Assembly (NCBI GenBank): GCA_036490475.1
Contig: DASXDT010000005.1
Coordinates: 310,001-374,000 of the forward strand
Reading direction: 5' to 3'
Length of the DNA stretch: 64,000 nt
Source of the DNA: Candidatus Tumulicola sp.
GTDB taxonomy: Bacteria; Vulcanimicrobiota; Vulcanimicrobiia; Vulcanimicrobiales; Vulcanimicrobiaceae
A program made the translations under genes and the position numbers. Position 1 is the stretch's first letter. Every line of letters begins with the position of its first letter. This document shows, in pieces, positions 24,776 to 33,262 of this stretch. The notes beneath the pieces were generated by a model, which was given only the letters and a program-made list of their open reading frames with translations, made no database searches and had not been told where the DNA came from.

Positions 24776-26050
24776 CTACGGACCGTCTTCGAGATCTTCG
24801 CCGGCCGTAATCCCGAGTTGCCCGTTCGAGATAACGGTGGCGCCGCTTTTCAGGCCTTCGACGATCGATGTCGTGCCGTCGTTAGCGACTTCCCGCACGG
24901 ACGTGCGCGCCGCCGTGCCGTCCTTGTCGATCATCACCGATGTGTGCGAATCGTCGAGAAACGCGGTGACCGGAATGCCGACACCGCTGGCCGACGGCAA
25001 CGCGATCACGCCCGTCACGGGCAGGCCCGCGGCCAATGCGCCTTTCGTATTGCGCACCAACACCTTTACGGTGAAGTTGGTCGATCCAGGCGACACTTGA
25101 CCGAGCACGCCGATGGTCGACCCTTGATAACGCGCGTTGGGTTGGCCCGGAATCGTTAGTGCGACCGGGGCGCCGGCATGCACGCGAAACACGTCGGAAC
25201 TCGAGGCATTCAGTTCTGCGAATACCGGGTCGTCTTGCTGCACGACGAAGATCGTGCGCGAACCCGGATATTCGCCCGGATTCAGATTGCGGTTCACGAC
25301 GATGCCGTCGACCGGCGATACGATGGTCGCGCGGGAGATTTGCGCGCTCAGATTGCGCGCGTCGGCTTGAGCCGAGGCCGCATCTTGACGCGCCGCGGCA
25401 ATGGTCGAAGCTTGCAGACCTTGCTGCAGGTTGCCGTTGGTGCGTTGGGAGATCACGGCAGAGTTCAACGCCGCTTGATTCGAACGGACGTTGGCGGTGT
25501 AAACGTTCGCAAGCGTCTGCTGGGTCTGCAACGATTGCGCCGATAGATAGCCCTGCGACTCCAACGATCGATCGCGAGCCAAATCGGCGTTTGCCTGGTT
25601 CAGGTTGGATTGGGATTGGTTGAGCGCTTCGCGCGCGGTCGAAACCGTATTAGGCGCCTGGTCGATCGTCTGCTGAGCACTGAACACCGCTTGGTCAGCT
25701 TTCGAAGAATCCGAGCTGGCGGTATGCTGGGCCGATTCGTATTGCGCTTGCAGGTCGGCAGTGTTGAGGACGGCGAGCACCTCGCCCTTAGTGACCCGAT
25801 CGCCTTCGTTCACGTTGACCGAGTCGGTCGGCTCGGGCAAGTTATTAGTCAGCATCACGTTTTGGTAGGGAGCGATGATGCCTGAGATGCTGAGCTTCGG
25901 GTGGATCGTCGCCGGCTTGGCCGTCGCCGTTGGGATCGACCCGGCATGCGCGCCCCCTTGCCGACTTTGCCGGCCACCCCCATGGCCGCAACCGGCAAGA
26001 AGGCAGACGCCGGCTAAAGTGGCCGTCACGCGTAGCAGGGCTCGTTTCAC
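24776..26050 (-). CDS. RND membrane fusion lipoprotein (HlyD/MdtA-like)
   Basis: 424 residues from GTG 26050, chosen because it places the lipobox LLAGC (Cys about residue 20) correctly. The order is typical of adaptor proteins: lipoyl half (VMLTNNLPEPTDSVNVNEGD), a long Gln/Ala-rich coiled-coil hairpin (about residues 95-230), second lipoyl half (IVSPVDGIVVNRNLNPGEYP), beta-barrel and membrane-proximal domains. It bridges the RND trimer and an outer-membrane channel. The ribosome-binding purines (GAGGAG) lie rather far upstream (about 13 nt). It is divergent from the small lipoprotein at 26163. Confidence 0.87.
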   Translation of the reverse strand: MKRALLRVTATLAGVCLLAGCGHGGGRQSRQGGAHAGSIPTATAKPATIHPKLSISGIIAPYQNVMLTNNLPEPTDSVNVNEGDRVTKGEVLAVLNTADLQAQYESAQHTASSDSSKADQAVFSAQQTIDQAPNTVSTAREALNQSQSNLNQANADLARDRSLESQGYLSAQSLQTQQTLANVYTANVRSNQAALNSAVISQRTNGNLQQGLQASTIAAARQDAASAQADARNLSAQISRATIVSPVDGIVVNRNLNPGEYPGSRTIFVVQQDDPVFAELNASSSDVFRVHAGAPVALTIPGQPNARYQGSTIGVLGQVSPGSTNFTVKVLVRNTKGALAAGLPVTGVIALPSASGVGIPVTAFLDDSHTSVMIDKDGTAARTSVREVANDGTTSIVEGLKSGATVISNGQLGITAGEDLEDGP

Positions 26051-26162
26051 GTTATTAAGCCTACTCCTCAAGCTGAGAACTACCGGGGGGAACGCAAAAT
26101 AGCTCAGACGCTTCCCAGGGCCGGTACGTATCCTAATCCGCCGGTAACAAAGGATGGTGACC

Positions 26163-26537
26163 ATGTCTTTTTCTTCAAGCCCACGACTCCAAACATGCAT
26201 CGGGGTCATAGTAGCGTCGTTGGCTCTAGCCGCGTGCGGCGGCGGAGCGAAAAGCGCAACGCCCACGCAACTCTCGACCTCGGCGGCGGACTATGACGGC
26301 CAATCCGTCAGCGTCAGCGGAACCGCCAAAGACCCGCACGTGCGAAAGACCCAACGTGGCCAAATGGTGCGGTATCAACTCTGCGACAGCACCTGTATCA
26401 ACGTCGTTCAGTTCGGCGACGCCAGCGTAGCCGATGGGACGCAAGTAACCGTGACCGGTTCCTTCCATCAATCGTTCGGACGAGTCCGCAAGTACTCGAA
26501 CGTTGTCGTTGTCGGGGGACGCCGCCCGAATTCATAG
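26163..26537 (+). CDS. Small OB-fold-like lipoprotein
   Basis: 124 residues. ATG 26163 is preferred over ATG 26154 because AAAGG then has normal spacing. The lipobox is LALAAC. The mature part has the strand pattern of an OB-fold (DYDGQSVSVSGTAKD ... QLCDSTCINVVQFGD ... GTQVTVTGSFHQ), with a Cys-X3-Cys pair. The ligand is unknown. It shares a 112-bp divergent promoter region with the RND operon, so a linked envelope-stress role is possible. Confidence 0.6.
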   Translation: MSFSSSPRLQTCIGVIVASLALAACGGGAKSATPTQLSTSAADYDGQSVSVSGTAKDPHVRKTQRGQMVRYQLCDSTCINVVQFGDASVADGTQVTVTGSFHQSFGRVRKYSNVVVVGGRRPNS

Positions 26538-26651
26538 AGCGACTCGGCGCTGACCAAAAAGGCGCACGACTGAAACGCACATTGGCTGCAGGTACGGCAA
26601 CGCCGCGCGCCTGCCTGCAGCATTGCGCCTACCTTCGGCCGACCGGTAGTC

Positions 26652-27695
26652 CTACGCTCGCTCGAACCACAAGACGAAGCGCGCTCCACCCAAACGTGAC
26701 GGTAAGACGCTGACACGCCCGGCGCAGGAACGGACGATCGCGGCGACCGCCGCCAATCCAAAACCGCTTCCGGCGTAATTTGAGCCGGCTCGTCCCCTTC
26801 GCTCGCATTCGAAGATCGCGCGCCGTTCGCGCGGATCCACGCCTGGCCCGTCGTCGTCGATCGTAACGGCAACTCTGCCCCCGGCGGAGCTCGAAGCGAC
26901 GTGCACGGTGCGTGCGCCCACATCGATTGCATTCTGCAAAATGTTAACGGATGCACGAATACAATCGTCGGAAGCTATGCGAGCCGCACCGCGAGCGCGA
27001 TGCGTTATGCGGACCAAAACGCATTTCGCAAGCGCGCGGGGACGGATGGCCGCTACGGCGTGGTCGATTGCGGGTGCGACGTCGCACGTCGCGTCCGGGC
27101 GTATGGCGCTACCGTCGAGCAGCGAAACGTCGACGATGCCGTCGAGCAACCGGCTCAACCGCAAAACTTCACCGCGGGCGGTCTCCAAGCACTGCAGCCG
27201 CCCCGGCACGTCGCCGGGCGGCTCGAGCAACAACTCTAACTGGCCGCGAATGCTCGTGAGCGGCGACCGCAATTCATGCGCGATGCCGGCGAGTTCGCGT
27301 CGTCGTTCGTCCCGGCAAAAGGCGTCGTCCAACATCCGGCGGAGCACACGGGCCGAAACGGGACGGGTCACCCGAGCGAACGCACTCTCAAACGCACACC
27401 CCATGCTTTCCCGAAGCGCCCCCGCGATGCGGCAAGCGGCGCCGCGGACGTGCCGGTCGCTCGCATCGGCACCATCGCGCGGATCGCTCAACAACCCGAC
27501 CACGTAGGTGCCGCCGTGCGGTTCGTGCATCAGAACGTCTTCGGCGCGCACGATCGGCACGCAGGAGCGCCGGCCGTTTCGGGCCCTACGAACGACGCCC
27601 GAACGATCGCGCAGCGCGATCAGCGCGACTGGATATCCATGCCCGACGCGACGATTAATCGCACCGGCGAATGCGCCGGCCGATAGTGCCGTCAC
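26652..27695 (-). CDS. Cytoplasmic sensor histidine kinase
   Basis: 347 residues, GTG start overlapping the response-regulator stop (GTGA). The H-box is LAGIAHELRSPLTSIRGQ (His near residue 148). ATPase motifs are N-box ASVNILQNAIDVG, G1 DDDGPGVD and G2 GSGFGLAAVAAIV. No transmembrane helix is visible in the first 140 residues, so the sensor is soluble and of unknown specificity. Its cognate regulator, the preceding gene, has lost its receiver domain, so the pathway is probably broken or the kinase acts on another protein. Confidence 0.82.
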   Translation of the reverse strand: MTALSAGAFAGAINRRVGHGYPVALIALRDRSGVVRRARNGRRSCVPIVRAEDVLMHEPHGGTYVVGLLSDPRDGADASDRHVRGAACRIAGALRESMGCAFESAFARVTRPVSARVLRRMLDDAFCRDERRRELAGIAHELRSPLTSIRGQLELLLEPPGDVPGRLQCLETARGEVLRLSRLLDGIVDVSLLDGSAIRPDATCDVAPAIDHAVAAIRPRALAKCVLVRITHRARGAARIASDDCIRASVNILQNAIDVGARTVHVASSSAGGRVAVTIDDDGPGVDPRERRAIFECERRGRAGSNYAGSGFGLAAVAAIVRSCAGRVSVLPSRLGGARFVLWFERA

Positions 27696-28102
27696 GCCGG
27701 GGTAAACTTGTAGCCGAGCCCGTGCACGGTACGAACCATCGACGGCAGCGAACGTGCTTCCTCAACCTTCGCGCGCAGCCGCCGAATATGCACGTCGATC
27801 GTGCGAACGTCACCGTCGAAATCGAAACCCCAGACCTTTTCGACCAAGCGCTCGCGCGAGAGCGCGATACCTGGATTCGCAGCGAGCTCTAAGAGCAGCG
27901 CGAATTCGCGCGGCTTCAACCGCACGTCTTGGCCGTCCACGCGGACCTCGCGGGCGCGCTCGTCGATCTCGAGCCGTCCGAAGCAAAGAATCCGGCCTAC
28001 CGGCTCGACCGGCGTACCGCTGCGCCGTAACACCGCTTTCACGCGCGCCGCGACTTCGCGCGGCGAAAACGGTTTGCAGATGTCGCCGCTTCTGAGAGCC
28101 AT
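27692..28102 (-). pseudogene. OmpR-family response regulator lacking its receiver domain
   Basis: What remains is the last strand/loop of a receiver (GDICKPFSPREVAARVKAVLRR) joined to an intact OmpR winged helix (LKPREFALLLELAANPG ... VRTIDVHIRRLRAKVEEA ... TVHGLGYKFTP). A normal gene would have about 100 more N-terminal residues including the phospho-acceptor Asp. The upstream sequence (28103-28124) does not encode them, and a stop lies in frame 8 codons before the ATG. The break is only about 25-40 bp from the left boundary of the 15-kb element at 28124. The missing segment is not found at the element's other end either, so the truncation is a separate or earlier event. Confidence 0.78.
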
Positions 28103-28123
28103 TGGAGAGCCGCGCCCGAATCG

Positions 28124-28132
28124 CTAAATAAT
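28124..28132. repeat. Left flanking duplication of the 15-kb element, CTAAATAAT
   Basis: CTAAATAAT lies directly outside the left inverted terminus and recurs in the same orientation at 43317-43325 outside the right terminus. The core shared without ambiguity is the 8-mer TAAATAAT. Confidence 0.75.
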
Positions 28133-28143
28133 TGCTCTGTTCC

Positions 28144-28515
28144 AAAAATCCACTTTCCAAGTGGATTTTTTAGTTCAAGGTCAAGGCGCGTGGATTACCA
28201 TAACTGACGCGCCTAAGACTCTGCCTGACGCGAGAACGCGCGGTGTCAGACAGCTGATGCTGGGGGCCCGTTATGAAGAAGGGCTTCCCTCGACCTACGA
28301 CCCGAGTGCAGAAGGCAGGAAGAACTGCCGCCGCCCTTTGGCCTCCCGAAAGTTTATCTTGGGATCACCTGCGCAGTCCCGCCGCGCCTTCTGGACGGCA
28401 ACGGTCTCCTTGCTCCCTATACATCCTGCGCGACTTTGGGAACTTGGCCATGGAACGTCTGGGTCTGCGTGTAGTTCCCGGCGGAACAATGTTTAGCTTG
28501 GAAATACCTCCAAAT
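28144..28515. other. Left subterminal region of the element, no convincing gene
   Basis: A perfect palindrome (AAAAATCCACTT, 3-nt spacer, AAGTGGATTTTT, 28144-28170) begins this stretch. The open frames here (for example 28161-28496 on the plus strand) have no ribosome-binding site or recognisable domain and are best read as non-coding. Confidence 0.5.
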
Positions 28516-29799
28516 CTAAGACTCGTGGTCGGCCGATGCTGCAGCGTCATCTAAAATGCGCCTTACCGCTTCAGGGCGTAGCTTGCGCCGTTGTGCGAGG
28601 GCCACTGTAGCGAGGTCAATAACGCGGCCTCTGGTTTCAGAGCCGCGAAGTAGGCGCTGCAAGTCTTTGGAGAAGCGGGCGACTGTCACGTTCGATTGAA
28701 TCTCACCGTGCGAAGATGGCGCCGGCGACAGCTCCCACAAAGCTCGCTGACCCCGCGAAAGCATCCAATAATCTTTGCGAAGCGAGCCTATTGTGGGGCT
28801 AAGGTGAATTTGGGTGCCTACACTTTCGTATAGCCGCCGCAGATCTCGTGAGAAAGCAATCGCGCCCTCGACATAGGGTTTGCTTTCCAAACGCAAGACA
28901 AGCGCAACTAACACGAGGCATGTATCTGAATAGATGTGTTCGACGTTCCATGCGATACCATCGAGCGATGCCCGGCTCGGAAGCGATTCGGCAGTCGCCG
29001 CAAACGCCTTGGCGAGCATCTCACTCATCCCAGTGTGTCCGTACGGCTGCCTCTGGTAGACAACCGGACTACCCAACAAATCGTTCAACGCCAATACCAA
29101 AGATAATACCCCTTGTTCCACGGTCTCCGATTCGCTGTACCGCCGCACGCTGACTACACCCGGACCGAACCGCAATAGGTCCATGATCGTGCTACCCAGC
29201 TGGGTGAAAACGCAATAGGGCTCGACCGGAACGTCTGCGCTCCGTTTTGCGACCGCCAATATCTCGGCGGTGTCGATGTTTGGAAAGAGCGCCAACAGCG
29301 TCTCTCGCGCCGCACGCCCTATGCGGACAGATTGGTCGATTGCGAGCATTGTGGCGAGTGGCGGTTCCTTGCCGGAAGCAATAGCTAAATCGAACGCTAG
29401 TCGCTGATCGACCAAACCGGCTGCGATCGCGTCGAACTCGAAGCAACCACGCTGCAAACGAAGGTCTACGATCAATGCCGATAGGCGATGTTGGAATCCG
29501 CTGTGCGCCTCATCCCCGTATCGGTGATAAAGCTGTAACCAGTGGCGTTCGAGCTCTTCGCGCGAGGACGCCTCTACGCCGAGCTCCTGTAAATACAGGT
29601 GTAAATATCCCGTATGCACAGGAACCGATTCACCTCGCTCGTAGATCGCGCGCCAGTATCGAAAATACGCCCGATGCTCCTCGTTCATGGCGAGGTAGTG
29701 GTTCATATATCCAGCTCTCTCGGGCATGGGAACGATCACCGGTTCGTCCCGAGGTGGGAAGTACGTCGGATCGTAGTTCAGTTGTTTAGGGTCGTCCAC
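28516..29799 (-). CDS. TerB_N-domain protein (TerB_N-like paralogue A)
   Basis: 427 residues from GTG 29799; the frame is open to 29964, but that would overlap the helicase by 139 nt. The N-terminal module YFRYWRAIYERGESVPVHTG-YLHLYLQELG fits the TerB N-terminal domain (PF13208). The central part is helical (ERHWLQLYHRYGDEAHSGFQHRL); a C-terminal segment KPYVEGAIAFSRDLRRLYESVG and RFSKDLQRLLRGSETRGRVIDL are shared with the paralogue at 33262-34758. TerB_N proteins have been linked computationally to DNA processing. This is the last gene of a four-gene operon with a BrxD-like ATPase and helicase. Enzymatic activity is unknown. Confidence 0.7.
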   Translation of the reverse strand: MDDPKQLNYDPTYFPPRDEPVIVPMPERAGYMNHYLAMNEEHRAYFRYWRAIYERGESVPVHTGYLHLYLQELGVEASSREELERHWLQLYHRYGDEAHSGFQHRLSALIVDLRLQRGCFEFDAIAAGLVDQRLAFDLAIASGKEPPLATMLAIDQSVRIGRAARETLLALFPNIDTAEILAVAKRSADVPVEPYCVFTQLGSTIMDLLRFGPGVVSVRRYSESETVEQGVLSLVLALNDLLGSPVVYQRQPYGHTGMSEMLAKAFAATAESLPSRASLDGIAWNVEHIYSDTCLVLVALVLRLESKPYVEGAIAFSRDLRRLYESVGTQIHLSPTIGSLRKDYWMLSRGQRALWELSPAPSSHGEIQSNVTVARFSKDLQRLLRGSETRGRVIDLATVALAQRRKLRPEAVRRILDDAAASADHES

Positions 29800-29825
29800 T
29801 TGACGTATATAGACAAAAGGAGGCT

Positions 29826-32027
29826 TTACTGAGTGATGATGGATTTGTCCGTTGTGGCGGCTCCGGCCATCGCATCGCGCGCGGCCCGCTCGATAGCAGG
29901 CTCGAGTACGCGATAATATCTGCTCAACGCGTGCCGCTTGGTCTTTGGTCCCAGATAGTCCCAAAACTTCCCGAGGCGACCCTCGTACGTGTCGTTCAAG
30001 GCGACGCCGAGCCGATGCTCTCGGAGTTCTTTTGATTGCAGCAGGGCATGCAACTCGGTCTTAGCAGGTTCGATAGCCAAGCCATTGACGACAACAAACT
30101 CGCTGGTAGCGACGGAGCCGTGAACGCTTTCATTTCCGCGTACGAGCAGCGCGAGATACGCATTTAGCGTAGTGCCGAAGAACGTATGCAGACGAACGCC
30201 GCGCTCCTCCATTGAGACGGGAATCCGCCCGATTTGCCAGCCGTCGGCGACAGCTTGCGCTCGTGCCGGAGCCATCTTAGCAGACAGCGCATCTGTTTCG
30301 AGCTGGGACCGCCGACCGCACAGCAAGTCGAAAGTTCGCCGCATGATCTCGTACGACGGACCTAGGCCACTATTGTTCCATTGTGGGACAGGGCCTCGTT
30401 CCGACGGCTCGACGGTAAGGATGAGATGCGACTCGTCGACCTTTACGACGCGCCATCGCCGGCCTCCGAGCACCAGAAATGTTTCGCGGTCGCGTGCGAT
30501 CGGATAGCGTCTGTCGATCGCGCCGATTACCTGTGAAGCCGTACGTACGGTCCACTCGGTTTCCGTTTCGAAGACTCCATAAAAATCGCGATAGCCCATG
30601 GCGGAAAAGCGACGCTCGGTCTCGGGGCCGACGCGCAGCCACGCCCTATCGCGTTCTAAATATCCGTCGCCGAGCATCTCTCCGATGACGTCGTCGTACT
30701 CGGCTTTAGTGAGATCACGGAAACTTCCGGCAGCCGAGAGTATTGAGCGAATCTCCGGTTCGTCAGCACGCTCGCGCTCACGAAGTAACTGGATAATCTG
30801 ATGAAAAAGGACATGGCATGCAGCCGTCTGGGGATACAACTCTTCGACGATGCCCTCGGCCGTCAGCTCTGCCCCGGCGAGGCAGACTGCCAAGTCAGAC
30901 TCGAACATCGCATAAACGACGCCCTTCGGATCGCGGCCTGCGCGACGACCGGACCGCCCGATTCGCTGTGTCAGCGACAGCGAACTGAACGAGGGGCCGA
31001 TCTGAACGACCAAATCCATGTCGCCGATATCGATCCCCAATTCCAATGTGCTCGTCGCTACGATGACACTTCGATCGTCGTCGCGGAACGATTGTTCGAC
31101 GCGCTCCCGTTCCTCTCGATGAATGGAGCCGTGATGCACGAGCGCCGGTACGCCGATTTCTTTGAGCTCAAGAGTGATCGTTTCGGCGTCACGCCGGGAG
31201 TTCACGAAGACGATCATCCGCCCGCTACACGCGTGCCTGGCGATCACTTGGGCGGCACGTCGAACGGCGCGCGCCTCATCTTCCTTGTCCTTACGGTCGC
31301 CTGCCCCAAGATAGCCAACACCGACCCGTCGCGGGCGCGGTTTAGGATCGATGATCACGCTTATCGAAGGCGCGTCGGTGCGCGGGGAGGATATCCACTG
31401 CGCGATTCTCGCAGGGTTGCTTACGGTCGCGCTGAGCGCAACACGAACGAGGGGCGTACGTTTACCCGCTTCTAGCCGCGCAAGAAGCGATAAAAGCTGT
31501 GTGCCACGGTCATCGCCGATGAAGGCGTGAATTTCATCGAGCACGACGTAGTGAACATCGCCTAATAGACCACCATGGCCATAAGAGTCCGATGAGAGCA
31601 GCACCTCGATCGATTCGGGCGTCGTAAAGAGCGCGTCCGGAACGTACGAAAGCAGTCGTTTCCTCTGGCTCGCCGGCAAATCGCCGTGCCACCAACCCAC
31701 GCGCAATCCGCACTCTTCGAGGAGGACTCGCGCACGGCGTGTCTGGTCGTTTACCAGCGCGCGCAACGGAGCGACGTACAGCAGCGAAAGCGGGAGCAAC
31801 TTCTGTCGCTGGATTTCGGAAATCACCGGTAGTAGCGCCGCCTCGGTTTTTCCCGTCGCAGTAGGCGCTACGAGCACCGCCCCGTTGCCGGCCAGCAGCG
31901 CTGGAATCGCCGCGCGCTGAATCGGCGTGAAGTCATTCCAGTCGTGCTCCAGCATCCAGCGCTGAACGCCCTCGTCCAGGCTATGGAAAAGCGCGGCTGT
32001 GACCGTTTCGCCCGTTTCGTCCGGCAA
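29826..32027 (-). CDS. Lhr-type SF2 DNA helicase (DExH)
   Basis: 733 residues, TTG start 5 nt after the ATPase stop. SF2 motifs: Q-motif DFTPIQRAAIPAL, I APTATGKTEA (54-63), Ia APLRALVNDQ, II LDEIHAF, III LSATVSNP, IV VFVNSRRDAETI, V ATSTLELGID, VI QRIGRSGRRAGR. A winged-helix and Lhr-core-like C-terminal region follows (RRFSAMGYRDFYGVFE, RRWRVVKVDESHLILTV), similar to Lhr/BrxHI helicases that translocate 3'-5' on ssDNA. It is followed by the TerB_N paralogue A gene. With the BrxD-like ATPase it resembles the helicase/ATPase pairing seen in some BREX loci, but no PglX methylase or PglZ is present. Confidence 0.88.
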   Translation of the reverse strand: MPDETGETVTAALFHSLDEGVQRWMLEHDWNDFTPIQRAAIPALLAGNGAVLVAPTATGKTEAALLPVISEIQRQKLLPLSLLYVAPLRALVNDQTRRARVLLEECGLRVGWWHGDLPASQRKRLLSYVPDALFTTPESIEVLLSSDSYGHGGLLGDVHYVVLDEIHAFIGDDRGTQLLSLLARLEAGKRTPLVRVALSATVSNPARIAQWISSPRTDAPSISVIIDPKPRPRRVGVGYLGAGDRKDKEDEARAVRRAAQVIARHACSGRMIVFVNSRRDAETITLELKEIGVPALVHHGSIHREERERVEQSFRDDDRSVIVATSTLELGIDIGDMDLVVQIGPSFSSLSLTQRIGRSGRRAGRDPKGVVYAMFESDLAVCLAGAELTAEGIVEELYPQTAACHVLFHQIIQLLRERERADEPEIRSILSAAGSFRDLTKAEYDDVIGEMLGDGYLERDRAWLRVGPETERRFSAMGYRDFYGVFETETEWTVRTASQVIGAIDRRYPIARDRETFLVLGGRRWRVVKVDESHLILTVEPSERGPVPQWNNSGLGPSYEIMRRTFDLLCGRRSQLETDALSAKMAPARAQAVADGWQIGRIPVSMEERGVRLHTFFGTTLNAYLALLVRGNESVHGSVATSEFVVVNGLAIEPAKTELHALLQSKELREHRLGVALNDTYEGRLGKFWDYLGPKTKRHALSRYYRVLEPAIERAARDAMAGAATTDKSIITQ

Positions 32028-32032
32028 CGGAG

Positions 32033-33262
32033 CTATACCGCGGCTTCGATCACATCATCGTCCAATGCAGCCGCAGAGAGTGTGTCGGTATCTTTTGCTT
32101 CATCGACGATGGCATTGAGATCGACGTCCAGCCCTTGCTGCCGCGCGTCCAACGCATCCACCAGCGCTTTGAGGAAGGCACGGGGACGCTGTTTTACTTC
32201 ACCGAACTTCGTGCCGGCCGCCGCGATCAGCGCGCGCACGCTCGTTTCGGGAAAACGCTCCCGCGCGTCCCAATCATACGCGAGCGCGTGCAGCTCGCGG
32301 ACCTTCTCCGAAACCATGCGTAAAGCGTCGCCGTCGAACTCCTCAAGTCGAATGATCGGCTGACGCAGATCACGCTGACTATAGACCTGCTGCGGTCGGA
32401 CGCGCTGCCATAGGGGCTGATATGAGGCACAGCCTTTGAACTCGTCTTCAAAAAACGGGGGTGTCCCTGCGAAGAGGAACAGCGTGTAGGGAAACTCCAC
32501 GGGACCGACGTCGATGATTTCTCTCATCGAGCCATAGGCAGCGTCACGCTGTGGTTTCGATAGGCGTTGGACGGCTTCGATCTCGTCGATGAGAATTACG
32601 ATCCCCGGATAGCCGGCGTCCCGCATCAGCGCGCAAAACGCACGCAGTCGACGGAATGCGCCTTCGGCGCTCACCTTCCCAACGACTTTGATCGCGGCAC
32701 GCACGTCTCGCTCGATGGACTCTCCGCGTAGCCAATCAACGACGCCCTGCATGAGGATATCGTTCCCATCGATCATCGCTCGGTGGTAGGCTCGCAACCC
32801 CATTGCCATTCCCGGGTCCGAGGATGACACACGAGCGATCGCTTCAGCCAGTTCCTTGTTCACTTCGACCGGCGTCGATGGATCGTACTTGTAGAACCAT
32901 CGTTCAAGAATCTCACCCATGGCGCAACTCGATCCCGAGTTCACCGTGCGTAACCCGCGCAGTACTTCGGCCAGCACCAGATCGCGACGACCAAAGGGAA
33001 CTTCGCGGTTAAGATTTACAATGGAGACCACCATGCCAGCCTCGAAGGCGAGCTCGCGAACGATACTACACATGAATGTCTTGCCGGAACCGTAATCGCC
33101 GCGCAGATAGCGCGAGTCGAAGCCGCCACCAGCGATATACTTGAGAACGTTGCCGAACTCGGCAATCTCGGGTTCGCGTGCAACGCACAGTCGCCTAGTC
33201 CCAACATGTGGTACCTTGCCGAACTTCAGCGCCTTGATGACATGCATTGCAGTAACGTCCAT
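32033..33262 (-). CDS. BrxD-like (DUF2791) AAA+ ATPase
   Basis: 409 residues. Walker A RGDYGSGKTF (54-63), Walker B IVILIDEIEAV (near 225-235), a sensor-like FLFAGTPPFFEDEFKG and arginine-rich lid match the BREX ATP-binding family (DUF2791, PF10923). These ATPases are thought to load or remodel helicases or nucleases on DNA. The ATG shares one base with the stop of the TerB_N gene (TAATG), and the helicase gene begins 5 nt after its own stop, so stoichiometric coexpression is likely. Unlike BREX type 2 BrxD, it is not accompanied by PglX/PglZ/PglW. Confidence 0.82.
   Translation of the reverse strand: MDVTAMHVIKALKFGKVPHVGTRRLCVAREPEIAEFGNVLKYIAGGGFDSRYLRGDYGSGKTFMCSIVRELAFEAGMVVSIVNLNREVPFGRRDLVLAEVLRGLRTVNSGSSCAMGEILERWFYKYDPSTPVEVNKELAEAIARVSSSDPGMAMGLRAYHRAMIDGNDILMQGVVDWLRGESIERDVRAAIKVVGKVSAEGAFRRLRAFCALMRDAGYPGIVILIDEIEAVQRLSKPQRDAAYGSMREIIDVGPVEFPYTLFLFAGTPPFFEDEFKGCASYQPLWQRVRPQQVYSQRDLRQPIIRLEEFDGDALRMVSEKVRELHALAYDWDARERFPETSVRALIAAAGTKFGEVKQRPRAFLKALVDALDARQQGLDVDLNAIVDEAKDTDTLSAAALDDDVIEAAV

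Noticed and set aside
28161-28496. 111-codon plus-strand ORF at the left end of the 15-kb element
   Set aside because: No ribosome-binding site, mixed low-quality composition and no family; it begins within the terminal palindrome.
29826-33262. Calling the ATPase-helicase pair a BREX system
   Set aside because: No PglX methylase, PglZ, BrxA/B/L or PglW is present; only the BrxD-like ATPase and an Lhr-type helicase are shared.
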